Source: Microbacterium telephonicum (GTDB taxonomy: Bacteria > Actinomycetota > Actinomycetes > Actinomycetales > Microbacteriaceae). Taken from it: a stretch of 64,000 nt of DNA. The stretch covers positions 434,001 to 498,000 of the forward strand of contig NZ_RCDB01000001.1 of the NCBI RefSeq assembly GCF_003651225.1, read 5' to 3'. The notes beneath the pieces were generated by a model. That model saw nothing but the letters and a program-made list of their open reading frames with translations, was not told the origin of the DNA and did no database searches. The translations under genes were made by a program, and so were the position numbers. This document shows, piece after piece, positions 8,440 through 16,037 of this stretch (position 1 is its first letter; each line of letters starts with the position of its first letter).

Positions 8440-9912
8440 CTACCGCACCTTCTGGTCACCGATGAGTGAATTGATCCGGTTCAGTGTTGCTTGCCGCTGG
8501 TTCTCGGCCTGGGTAGCGCGCTCTGCCTCGAACTTGATCGATGCAGCAACATCGTGATCCAGGTCCTGAAGAATGCTGATCAGGCTGCCCGCAGGCATCA
8601 CGGGCTCGATTCCGATCTCGCTCGAGCTTCCGATGCCGTAACACTGCTCGATCCGAGCATGGCCTCGAATGAGGTCTGCGACGCTCACTGTCTTTTTCGC
8701 AGAAGGCGCGTCAGCGCGGTCGATCCGCACCCGACTAGCCTCAGGAGTCAACGTCACAATCCAGCGTTCTTCGGAGCCACTAGTTCGCGCGTTTGACCAA
8801 GATATTCTCGCTACCCAATCGGGCCAGTCGTCCCTCAGTGCGCCTACCTCCGCGTCGAGTTCAGCCTTCCGAGTAGCAGTGACGATTCGTCGCTCCCGCT
8901 CATGAACGGCTTCCTCGAGCATGCGCTTCTCGGCCAGCGCCAGCGCGTCCGTTAGCGTCACGAAGTCCCCTTCGAGGTCCTCCAGCTGCTCGCGTGGCCG
9001 ATTCACGGTGACGGTCCCGTCATTCTTCACCCACCAACTGCCGCTAGCTGTCTCTCGCAACACTGACTGCAACTGGATAGACCAGACGGGGTAGTCCGAC
9101 TCCGATGGCACGTTTGCGATGCGAAACGTGGCCTCCGCACTGCGCTCCGAGACGGAGATGTCTGTGCAAGCATCGATGCTGGCCTCGGTGTTGCGATTGT
9201 CTCGGACCATGCGCGCCGCCAGCGCCGCCCGCAATTGGCGATCGGATACCCACGTCGACGCCGCGGCCTCAAAACCGAGGATCCACACGAAGACGAACGC
9301 GATCACCCGGTCCGCATCGTCGTGATCCAGCACGTCGCCGCGTTCGGATAGAGCTTGAACAAACCACTCCGCCTCCGCGGTGTCCGAGGTGAAAGCGGCC
9401 GCCTGCAAAGCTTGGGTCATTGCAGCAATCTCTGTGTGGACGCCATCTTCTCGGTCGCTGCGCCCAAGAATGCTCGAGCGAATGGACCCTGGAAGCCGTT
9501 GCTGGGGTCGGAGACGTTTCCACGCCGCGGTCGCATGACGGTAGGCCTTCGATGCGTCGTCAACGGCGTCTCGTATTTCGCCCAGCTCCAACGACGCTTC
9601 AGCCGCTCGCATTAGATCGGCCAATGCACCATCAACGATTGCGTCAGCCAATCGCACGCGGAAGATGTCGACGCCAAATTGTGCATGAATCAGCTGCTCG
9701 ACATACGACTCCACCGCGGCAGCCCATAGTGGCACTTGGTCTCGGTCGGGCTCGAGGCCCTCGTGCTGCGCGGCGTTTCGAGCGCGGCGCAATTGCTTGA
9801 TGTCTGGTAGCACGGAGGTTCTCCAGCCAGGCCCCAGTGCCTCCTTAAGACGGCTAATCAGGTCCTCGAGCTTGCCGTTGGACGGGATCGGAATCCCGCG
9901 AGTGATCGCCAC
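8440..9912 (-). CDS. Large protein with N-terminal HEPN motif; part is duplicated at 61.3 kb
   Basis: 490 residues, GTG start. Near the N-terminus, IKQLRRARNAAQHEG carries Arg45-x4-His50, typical of HEPN-type helical bundles. The middle is helical (residues about 100-235). The C-terminal half mixes a predicted coiled coil (LALAEKRMLEEAVHERERR) with beta segments and ends in a helix. The stretch encoding residues about 99-236 is present again, inverted and nearly identical, at 61322-61733. No named family is recognised. Context suggests a defence or toxin role together with the genes at 6053 and 7466. Confidence 0.6.
   Translation of the reverse strand: MAITRGIPIPSNGKLEDLISRLKEALGPGWRTSVLPDIKQLRRARNAAQHEGLEPDRDQVPLWAAAVESYVEQLIHAQFGVDIFRVRLADAIVDGALADLMRAAEASLELGEIRDAVDDASKAYRHATAAWKRLRPQQRLPGSIRSSILGRSDREDGVHTEIAAMTQALQAAAFTSDTAEAEWFVQALSERGDVLDHDDADRVIAFVFVWILGFEAAASTWVSDRQLRAALAARMVRDNRNTEASIDACTDISVSERSAEATFRIANVPSESDYPVWSIQLQSVLRETASGSWWVKNDGTVTVNRPREQLEDLEGDFVTLTDALALAEKRMLEEAVHERERRIVTATRKAELDAEVGALRDDWPDWVARISWSNARTSGSEERWIVTLTPEASRVRIDRADAPSAKKTVSVADLIRGHARIEQCYGIGSSSEIGIEPVMPAGSLISILQDLDHDVAASIKFEAERATQAENQRQATLNRINSLIGDQKVR
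9207..9618. repeat. 412-bp inverted repeat, copy 1 (partner at 61322-61733)
   Basis: The reverse complement of this segment aligns without gaps to 61322-61733, with only a few substitutions that I could find by eye. Copy 1 lies inside the intact gene at 8440-9912. Copy 2 is a fragment without the flanking parts of that gene. Similarity stops sharply at both ends. The copies lie in opposite orientation about 52 kb apart, so recombination between them could invert the DNA in between. Confidence 0.9.
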
Positions 9913-10213
9913 GAGGGATGATGCGCGCTCGACGACCGAGTCGAGTGCGACTATTGCGGCGCCGCGCCATACCGTCCTGATTGCCGTGATCCGCGCCGTG
10001 CTGACTCAAGCGCCAATCGGAGTGCCAAGAGCTGTTGGACTTCGTGGCTTGCGAGTTGAGCCAAGGTTTCTCCAATCGTCGAAGAAGTGCGCGGTCACCG
10101 CGATCGCATGGGTGAAGGGTACCGAGCCGATTGCTTCTTGACGCTCGCCGGAATCCCGCCGTCGACAACCCCTACTCAAGAGCCCACAAGATGGAGAACG
10201 TTGACCGGTCGGC

Positions 10214-10495
10214 CTACGCGCCGTTCGCCTCCCCAAGCCATCGATCGACGGCTGCGAGCTCGCTGCGGATCTTGTGTCGCTCTTCCGGGGTGAAGCGTCT
10301 GACTTGCATTGCCAGGACCGCATCAGCTGCGATCGGACTCAGTCCGAATGCTCCCTGTACGGCATTTCGCAGCTCGCCGGCGTCGCCCTCGATAGTGGAG
10401 CAGATCGCAACGAGTTCTCCGAGGCGATCCAGGACCTCGAGGTACGCCGCGAGGATCTCGCGGCGACCCAGCGCATTTCGTCGGTCGTCATCCAC
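10214..10495 (-). CDS. Small protein like the GyrA/ParC C-gate coiled-coil region
   Basis: 93 residues, GTG start. The segment REILAAYLEVLDRLGELVAI, then GLSPIAADAVLAMQVRRFTP and EERHKIRSELAAVDRWL, follows the helical segment near residues 350-480 of GyrA/ParC. There, type II topoisomerases have ILxGLxxALDxxDxVIxxIR and AQAILDMxLRRLTxLExxKI. The breakage-reunion tyrosine and the beta-pinwheel are absent. It could be a free-standing topoisomerase-interacting or inhibitory protein. It may also simply have evolved from a gyrase fragment. The similarity is judged by eye. Confidence 0.6.
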   Translation of the reverse strand: MDDDRRNALGRREILAAYLEVLDRLGELVAICSTIEGDAGELRNAVQGAFGLSPIAADAVLAMQVRRFTPEERHKIRSELAAVDRWLGEANGA

Positions 10496-10570
10496 GTCGC
10501 CACCATACCGACGGGAGTGCGATTTCTACTTGCCGAACATCCCGTCGTGGACGGTGCGGAAGCCGGTCGA

Positions 10571-10903
10571 TCAGCGACTCGAATCCTTTCCCTTCTTTTC
10601 CTTGCGTTCCTCCTGCACCTCGGCCGATGCCATGTGCAGTCCGGTCAGGCTGAAGAGGCCGGCGATCGTGATGCCGAACAATGCCCAGGCGGCAATGCCC
10701 CAGCCGCTAGGCAGCCCACCAGTTTGAACGCCAACGACTGCGACGATTAGGCCCAGGACTGAGGCGCTCGCCGAGTAGGAAGCGACTCGGCGAAAGAGGG
10801 TCGAGCGTCGCGCTTTCATCGTCAGGTTGCGGCGCTCTGCCATGAACGCGAGCAACACGAGCGGGAACACTGCGGTCAAGACGGCGGCGGTGTCAGCGGT
10901 CAT
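10571..10903 (-). CDS. Small membrane protein, unknown function
   Basis: About 110 residues with three likely membrane helices: AAVLTAVFPLVLLAFM, ASASVLGLIVAVVGVQ and GIAAWALFGITIAGLFSL. The C-terminus is short, charged and cytoplasmic (EEVRKEKKGKDSSR-type composition). I prefer the ATG at 10903 over a GTG 12 bases upstream; neither has a strong ribosome site. It lies upstream of the GyrA-like gene on the same strand, 75 bases away, so the two could be co-transcribed. Confidence 0.6.
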   Translation of the reverse strand: MTADTAAVLTAVFPLVLLAFMAERRNLTMKARRSTLFRRVASYSASASVLGLIVAVVGVQTGGLPSGWGIAAWALFGITIAGLFSLTGLHMASAEVQEERKEKKGKDSSR

Positions 10904-11155
10904 AATCACGCCCACACGTTACAGCCGGCTCACTTGGCCGCGAGCGCCAATCGGGCGGCCCGCTCGCAAACCGGTCCGCGCGAGGGCAGTGTGCGGTTGG
11001 GGCGAGTGGCGTGCAGCCCTGGGTTCGTGCGATTGACGATCCCTATACGAGCGGTGCGCGCTAGCCGCGTGGCGAGCGCGCATTGGGTCGACCTGGACGC
11101 TCAGAAGCACGGTCTCGTTCCGATCTCGTTCTCAGAACGGCGGTGATACGCACCT

Positions 11156-12313
11156 CTACGGCTGCACTGGAATTGGGAGAGCGCCCTGCCGATGTTCCGC
11201 GACGTTGGCTGCGGTGACTTGAAGTACTACCTTGTCTGCTTCGCAGAATCCGATGTAGTCCCCACCGACTCGGAAGCGAGTGCGATGGCTTTCCCCACAG
11301 TCCGGACACTTGACGAGATAGCCCTTGCCCGCCGGTTGGGTGATTTTAACCGTGGCTCGGCGATAGGTCGTCACGGCGGTGACAACACCCTCGGGGTCGA
11401 ACATGATGGCTGAGTCGCAGCCCACGCAGAGAACCATGGACTGTTCGTCTTTGCCGACAACCCATGGTCGGTGGCGTTGGCCGCACGTCGGGCACGTGAA
11501 GTTCGCGCGCTTGGGCTGAGAAGGTTCAGCAGCGACCGGCTCCGTGTCTGCAGGGGGCGCGATGGTCACGACCGGCTCGTGGAGTTCCAACGGATTGGCA
11601 GGCGTGGATGGAGCTCCGGCGACGACTCGGACGAATAGATTCCCGTCGCCGTCGCGATGAACATTGAAGGAGGTGCCGCAGCTCATGCACTTGGTGTGCG
11701 CGGTTGCGCCCACCCCAGTCCCAATCGACAGAGTCCTTTGCGTTGCGCATCCGGGGCACCGAATCGATGCGTCCTCAACCTCGTTGGGTGACTTACCGAG
11801 TCGCCTAACCGCTTTCTCGATATTGCGCGCAACCTGAAGCGCCGCACCGCGGTCGTCACCCTCGACCGCTTTCGACAGGTCACCGGTCAGCGCGACAAGT
11901 TGCTCCTTGGTGTCGAGAAGAGACTGGGCCGAAAAGGGAGTGCCAATGAGCTTTTGGAGCTGCCCAATCTGGACCTCGATGTTGCTCACAACGTTGGTGA
12001 CGATACTCAAAGTCACGTGCGGCTCTTCGAGCTTTGCCGCGTTGCGTCGGAGCGCTTGATCGAGTGCGGCAACTGACTGGCCGAGGCTCATGCTTACGGA
12101 ATCGAGATGACCGTGCAGTTCGGCGAGCGCTTCACGCCGTCCGAGCTGCTTGGAGATGGCGTGCGAGAGAACGACAGGGCCGAAGGCCGTGAGGATCCCG
12201 CCGAGGATGAGGTAGGTCGCGGCATTGTCGTCAGTGCTCTTCGCGTTCATTGCGGTGAGAATGATGCCGATGACAGTCGAAGCGGCGCCCATCGCGATGG
12301 CGAGCCACGGCAC
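11156..12313 (-). CDS. Membrane-anchored protein with three zinc-ribbon-like units
   Basis: 385 residues, GTG start. Two membrane helices sit at the N-terminus (WLAIAMGAASTVIGIILTAM and YLILGGILTAFGPVVLSHAI). A helical coiled region follows (about 65-180), then three Cys-pair units: RCPGCA with KCMSCG, TCPTCG with LCVGCD, and KCPDCG with FCEADK. The last unit lacks its final cysteine (CEAD). Zinc-ribbon repeats often bind nucleic acid or proteins. Combined with a membrane anchor this suggests a sensor or scaffold at the membrane, but the function is unknown. It is the last of the run of minus-strand genes that starts at 6053. Confidence 0.65.
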   Translation of the reverse strand: MPWLAIAMGAASTVIGIILTAMNAKSTDDNAATYLILGGILTAFGPVVLSHAISKQLGRREALAELHGHLDSVSMSLGQSVAALDQALRRNAAKLEEPHVTLSIVTNVVSNIEVQIGQLQKLIGTPFSAQSLLDTKEQLVALTGDLSKAVEGDDRGAALQVARNIEKAVRRLGKSPNEVEDASIRCPGCATQRTLSIGTGVGATAHTKCMSCGTSFNVHRDGDGNLFVRVVAGAPSTPANPLELHEPVVTIAPPADTEPVAAEPSQPKRANFTCPTCGQRHRPWVVGKDEQSMVLCVGCDSAIMFDPEGVVTAVTTYRRATVKITQPAGKGYLVKCPDCGESHRTRFRVGGDYIGFCEADKVVLQVTAANVAEHRQGALPIPVQP

Positions 12314-12349
12314 CCTAGATGCGTCCTTCGCCCTGGCTCTCCCATACCC

Positions 12350-12445
12350 GCGTGATACAGTTATATCTGTAAAGGGATGCTCACTACTTGATGTGGTGAG
12401 TTCCCTCTTTGTCTTGAACGCCCCGTCTCTGACGGGGCGTTCCCA
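12350..12445 (+). ncRNA. Candidate structured small RNA ending in a terminator
   Basis: The region holds two stem-loops in tandem. The first pairs AAAGGGA (12371) and CTCAC (12380) with GTGAG (12396) and TCCCTCTTT (12402). The second, at 12417-12441, is a perfect 11-bp stem (AACGCCCCGTC with GACGGGGCGTT) with a TCT loop, followed by TCCCATTATC. Just upstream lies a short inverted repeat, TACAG-TTATAT-CTGTA. The arrangement looks like a short transcript or a leader/attenuator rather than coding DNA. The strand is inferred from the terminator tail. Confidence 0.4.
12417..12441 (+). terminator. Strong intrinsic-terminator-like hairpin
   Basis: Perfect 11-bp GC-rich stem with a 3-base loop, followed by a pyrimidine-rich tail with few T. 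No coding gene ends just before it on the plus strand, so it probably terminates a small RNA or incoming transcription. From 12446 to 13116 I see no supportable gene. Confidence 0.6.
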
Positions 12446-13116
12446 TTATCTCGATTCGCCGACAGTACGCGAATCAACCGGCTCTCTTGATCGAGGGGGC
12501 GCTTCGGGCTCACCGGCGGCCAGGCTCAAGCGGTGAGTTCGAGGGAGTCCTACCACGGCGGGAGCCGGGATGCCCCAGATTGCTCAGCAAGGGGGACTCC
12601 GTTCCCAAGCCAAGCTGCCGATGAATCGCTCGCGGTGTCGTCTCGTAGTGTGCCGACACGCGTTGCGCGGCCAGCAACTTCGATTTGCTCCCAGATCCCG
12701 ATACTGGCATCGGGCGGTCGGGGGTCATTCAACGTGCGGACCGGAGTCCCCTGGCACGGAGTGCGAAGACCAGCATCGCTGAGGTGGAGGTGTGACGAAG
12801 GCTGCAATGGTCATGACTGTCGCGTCCGTTGGAGGCCTCGCGCAACCGACTGCGGTGTCTTCGTACTCACAACTGCCCCAGGGCTGAAAGAGGTAGACGG
12901 CCATGACGATCGCACCGACAAGCGCGACGAGCGCGCTGCCCGTGTGGGCTTCCTAACGTCGTCGGGTGAACGTGCGATCGGTTCTCGTCCAGATTCTTGG
13001 CTTTGCCGATGACCCCTGCGAGCTCTCCGGCGATTTCGCCGATGGTGTGCGTCCCAGTCGACCGCGCGTCACGTGAGTGCCTAACGCCCAGTGCGGCACG
13101 CGCGCGATTCGACCGG

Positions 13117-13152
13117 GGCTTTCAGCAGGGACGCCCGTCCCTGCTGAAAGCC
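13117..13152. promoter_or_regulatory. 36-bp near-perfect palindrome before the CxC protein gene
   Basis: The arm GGCTTTCAGCAGGGACG (13117-13133) is followed after two bases by its exact reverse complement (13136-13152). It lies 18 bases before the GTG of the gene at 13171. It could be an operator, a leader hairpin or a cruciform. With a 17-bp stem and no T-run it is not a standard terminator. Confidence 0.6.
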
Positions 13153-13170
13153 GCCGGGTAGCCTGAGGAG

Positions 13171-13452
13171 GTGACCAGGAACGGCGACCCCCTTGCAGAG
13201 GACGACCCGCGTCACGGTACACCCAACGGCTACGGCAACCTCGGCTGTCGATGCGATGCCTGCCGTGCGGCGCACGCCGCGGCCCACGCCGCGTACATCA
13301 AGCGCCAGCGACGGGCTGGGCGGGTGATGGGCACTCACGGATCGAGCCTCGCGTACGACACCGGGTGTCGGTGTGACGAGTGTCGACTGGCGCACAATGC
13401 CCGCTCTGTCGAGAAGAAGCGCCGCCAACGCGCTCGGCGCGCGAGCAGCTAG
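13171..13452 (+). CDS. Small protein with two CxCxxC zinc-like repeats
   Basis: 93 residues. Two copies of the same motif are visible: HGTPNGYGNLGCRCDACRAA and HGSSLAYDTGCRCDECRLAH. Each has a His-Gly, an aromatic, then Cys-Arg-Cys-x2-Cys-Arg. This repeat is common in small actinophage and actinobacterial proteins and probably binds zinc. The lysine/arginine-rich linkers and C-terminus suggest nucleic acid binding. The GTG at 13171 directly follows GAGGAG with almost no spacing, and an in-frame TAG at 13159 rules out an earlier start. Its end touches the end of the convergent restriction gene. Confidence 0.7.
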   Translation: MTRNGDPLAEDDPRHGTPNGYGNLGCRCDACRAAHAAAHAAYIKRQRRAGRVMGTHGSSLAYDTGCRCDECRLAHNARSVEKKRRQRARRASS

Positions 13453-14312
13453 TCCGCCGCGTCGGGGTCTGGTTCTTCGGCTTCGCCGTCCACCGACGCG
13501 TCGTTCGCGTCGACTTCCTCACCGCCCGGGTCGGAATACTCATAGAGCAGAGGGCCAGTCAGCGCCTCCACGTTGATCGCCTCGGGGCTCGGTTCCCCTC
13601 TCCCCTCTGCATATGCGAGGCGCACGGCGGCGATATAAGCCAGCCGCACCGCCTGGATGACGAGCACGCGGCGCAGTCCCTCGGAGACCTCGCCGCGCTC
13701 TCGGGCCACAGCGGCCAAACGTGAGATTGTCTCTGCACGCCGCGCGATGCGGATGTCAGGGTGGCTACGGTCAGCCCGAATCTCGGGAGTTATGAGGTCG
13801 CGACGGAGGGACGCGGGAAGGTCGATCCTGTCGCCCTTCGGTGGGATCTTCTCGTTGAGGATCGCTTTGAATCGAGAGTTCTCGATGGCGTTCAGGTACG
13901 CGGTGTACTCAGCCTGGTCGAGGTGCCTCTTCGCGTCGAGGAACGCCTGGGCCTTCTTGTCGCGCAGGTTGATCGACTCGTACTCCCACAGCGGCCAGAT
14001 CTCGACCGCCGCGACTTCGAATAGGTCGAGGATTCGCATCGCGGCGGCATCCGTACGTTGGTTCGTGAGGTGCCGCCCGAGGCGGACTCGTAGCTGCTCG
14101 TTGGTCTGTCCGACGTAGATCGGCTCGCCATCGTAGTCGTAGAAGGCGTATACGCCCCACTTAGCATCCGCCCACTTCCGGCCCTGGTCGTCGGTAACGC
14201 TCAGGAACTCTTTGAGCAGCCGCCGGAACTCCTGCACGTCCGTCGCGGGCAGCTTGCTCTTCTGCGGCCTCTTCGGCTTCGGGGCCGGGTTCGCCGTGCT
14301 CTTACTTGACAC
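13449..14312 (-). CDS. Eco29kI-family (GIY-YIG) type II restriction endonuclease
   Basis: About 287 residues. After a proline/lysine-rich N-terminus comes the GIY-YIG core WGVYAFYDYDGEPIYVGQTN, then LRVRLGRHLTNQRTDAAAM with the family's Arg and His, VAAVEIWPLWEYES with the glutamate, and AILNEKIPPKGD with the Asn. Known Eco29kI-family enzymes cut CCGCGG, so that target is plausible but untested. I chose the GTG at 14312, which has GGAGCAGG upstream and overlaps the methyltransferase stop by 11 bases. An earlier GTG at 14339 is possible. The acidic tail is unusual. It works with the methyltransferase at 14302. Confidence 0.85.
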   Translation of the reverse strand: MSSKSTANPAPKPKRPQKSKLPATDVQEFRRLLKEFLSVTDDQGRKWADAKWGVYAFYDYDGEPIYVGQTNEQLRVRLGRHLTNQRTDAAAMRILDLFEVAAVEIWPLWEYESINLRDKKAQAFLDAKRHLDQAEYTAYLNAIENSRFKAILNEKIPPKGDRIDLPASLRRDLITPEIRADRSHPDIRIARRAETISRLAAVARERGEVSEGLRRVLVIQAVRLAYIAAVRLAYAEGRGEPSPEAINVEALTGPLLYEYSDPGGEEVDANDASVDGEAEEPDPDAAD

Positions 14313-15465
14313 TGGCGACCTGCTCCGTCCGACCAGCACGTGCCATCGAGCCCTTGATTATCGGCATCAGGTAGTGCTCTGCGAGCCAGCCGACAGCCGG
14401 AACCGCCACGGCGTCACCAAACCCGAACAGAGCCTGGTTCGTCCGCGCGGTGCTCAGGTCGTAGTCTCCCGCACCCATCAGGCGGGCATACTCTCGGGGC
14501 GTCATCCAGCGAACCTGGAGGCGCTTGTTCCCGAGGCGCACGACAGCCTGCTTCGACGAGCCACCCCGCGCCGTGCGAAGGCAACCTGAGATATCGTCCG
14601 CGCGGACCTCCCAGACTGCAACGCCGTTACGGGTGCGGCGGTACGCCGTCCGATACTTCACCCCCGTCTCACGGCGGAGTGTAGCCACGCGTTCACGCTG
14701 TGCCAGTGAGAGTGACCCCACGAATGCCTCTGTGCGGTCGCGGTCCCACCAACGCTCGTCGTCCAGTCCCATTTCCTCGACCTCATCACCGAGGCCGGTG
14801 AGCTTCGGCGCGGGCGGGGCCGGGAGCGCTGCGCGATGTGTCCGGAGGCTCTTGTCGCCGTAGACCCACTGGAGCCAGTCGGGGCGAAGCTCGGAATTCG
14901 GCTCCGCGATATCCTCGGGCGGGTTCTGCGCACCAACAAGAAATAGTCGGGGACGCGACTGCGGGACGAACCGGCGAGCATCAACGGCGAGCACGTCGAC
15001 CGAATAGCCGAGCTCATTGAAGGCACGGATCGCGGCAGTCAGATCGTCGCCTCCGTGAGACGTTGCCAGACCCACTACGTTCTCCAGGACCACAACCTCG
15101 GGACGGTCGTCCTCAAGTTCCTTGAGCAGGCGGATGAAGTGCCAGAAGGTGCCTGACTGAGCGCCAGCAAGGCCCGCGCGTCCGCCCGCGAGCGACAGAT
15201 CGGTGCAGGGTGACGAAGCCCACGCGAGCGAGGCGTCGCGGGGCAGGTCGGCGACCTTCACCTTGCCGATGTCACCGAGCGCGAAAGAGTGATCGTCGGA
15301 GTGCCGGAACTGGGCGTCGTACATGGCCTTCTTGTCGGGCTCGTAGTCGTTGGCCCAGGCCACGCGGAACCCCGCAGACTCAAGCCCCATCCGGGCAAGA
15401 CCGATTCCCGCGAAGAACTCCAGAACCTTCGGACGGGCAGCGTTGATCGGCGTGAGTTCTCCCAT
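14302..15465 (-). CDS. DNA (cytosine-5-)-methyltransferase of the restriction-modification system
   Basis: 387 residues with the C5-methyltransferase motifs in order: VLEFFAGIGLARMGLESAGF (motif I), WASSPCTDLSLAGGRAG (motif IV with catalytic Pro-Cys), VVVLENVVGL (motif VI, ENV), VPQSRPRLFLVG (motif VIII, QxRxR) and a late RMTPREYARLMG segment (motif IX) with an ending FGDAVAVPAVGW (motif X). The variable region between VIII and IX would set specificity, presumably that of the partner nuclease. It is first in the operon; the nuclease gene overlaps its end. It protects host DNA from the adjacent endonuclease. Confidence 0.92.
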   Translation of the reverse strand: MGELTPINAARPKVLEFFAGIGLARMGLESAGFRVAWANDYEPDKKAMYDAQFRHSDDHSFALGDIGKVKVADLPRDASLAWASSPCTDLSLAGGRAGLAGAQSGTFWHFIRLLKELEDDRPEVVVLENVVGLATSHGGDDLTAAIRAFNELGYSVDVLAVDARRFVPQSRPRLFLVGAQNPPEDIAEPNSELRPDWLQWVYGDKSLRTHRAALPAPPAPKLTGLGDEVEEMGLDDERWWDRDRTEAFVGSLSLAQRERVATLRRETGVKYRTAYRRTRNGVAVWEVRADDISGCLRTARGGSSKQAVVRLGNKRLQVRWMTPREYARLMGAGDYDLSTARTNQALFGFGDAVAVPAVGWLAEHYLMPIIKGSMARAGRTEQVASVK

Positions 15466-15516
15466 GTCTGTCAGCGTAGCGACCCCTTCCCACGCTCCCG
15501 CGCATAAGCTCAGGGC

Positions 15517-15931
15517 GTGGCGGGCTCCTGGGCTTCGAGCGAGCAGACCCGGCGGGCGATGGTCGCAAACCGCTCGAAGAACACCGCGCCGGAGCTCGCC
15601 GTTAGGTCCGCCACACGCCTGAGGTCTGCGCTACCGAGTGCACGCGCGACCGATCCCCGACCTCCGGCGCACGGCCGATATCGTCTTCACCCGCCGCAAG
15701 GTCGCAGTGTTCATCGATGGGTGCTTCCGGCATGCCTGCCCTGAGCACTTCGTCATGCCCCGGGCCAACCCCGACTACTGGGTGCCGAAGATCGAGCGGA
15801 ACCAGCAGCGCGACCGAGAAGTGGACCAGGCACTCCGTACAGCCGGGTACACCGCGCTTCGGTTCTGGGAACACGAGTCATCCTTGGTTGTGGCGCACTC
15901 GATCGAAGCAGCTGTGCTGGCGGCTGGCTAA
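15517..15931 (+). pseudogene. vsr: Very short patch repair endonuclease (vsr), frameshifted
   Basis: The N-terminal half is read from a GTG at 15517 (MAGSWASSEQTRRAMVANRS then KNTAPELAVRSATRL). The rest is in the next frame (GLRYRVHARPIPDLRRTADI then VFTRRKVAVFIDGCFRHACP, NQQRDREV and LRFWEHE). Together they match the full Vsr family, about 137 residues. One extra base near 15621-15623 breaks the frame. Vsr nicks T:G mismatches made by deamination of 5-methylcytosine, so its place next to a C5-methyltransferase is normal. The break is either a real mutation or an indel error. If real, mutations at methylated sites would not be repaired by this route. Confidence 0.85.
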
Positions 15932-15993
15932 CCGCAGCCGGGGCGTGCATCCCGGATGCAAGCCACCGCGCTGCACTCATCCGGCGACGCCGC

Positions 15994-16022
15994 GAGGGCC
16001 CAACCAATCTGGTCGGGCCCTC
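15994..16022. terminator. Bidirectional terminator between vsr and the DndB-like gene
   Basis: The inverted repeat GAGGGCCC (15994-16001) / GGGCCCTC (16015-16022) extends inward partly through AACCA/TGGTC. It lies between the ends of two convergent genes, as expected for a shared terminator. Confidence 0.65.
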
Positions 16023-16037
16023 GTGAGCTTGGGAGTC

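Noticed and set aside
12792-12887. 31-residue GTG frame with a hydrophobic start
   Set aside because: Too short, no ribosome site and no similarity seen; chance is sufficient.
12533-13012. 159-residue plus-strand frame in the gap before the CxC gene
   Set aside because: No ribosome site, no motif, arginine/serine-rich, and an equally long frame runs opposite; no basis to call a gene.
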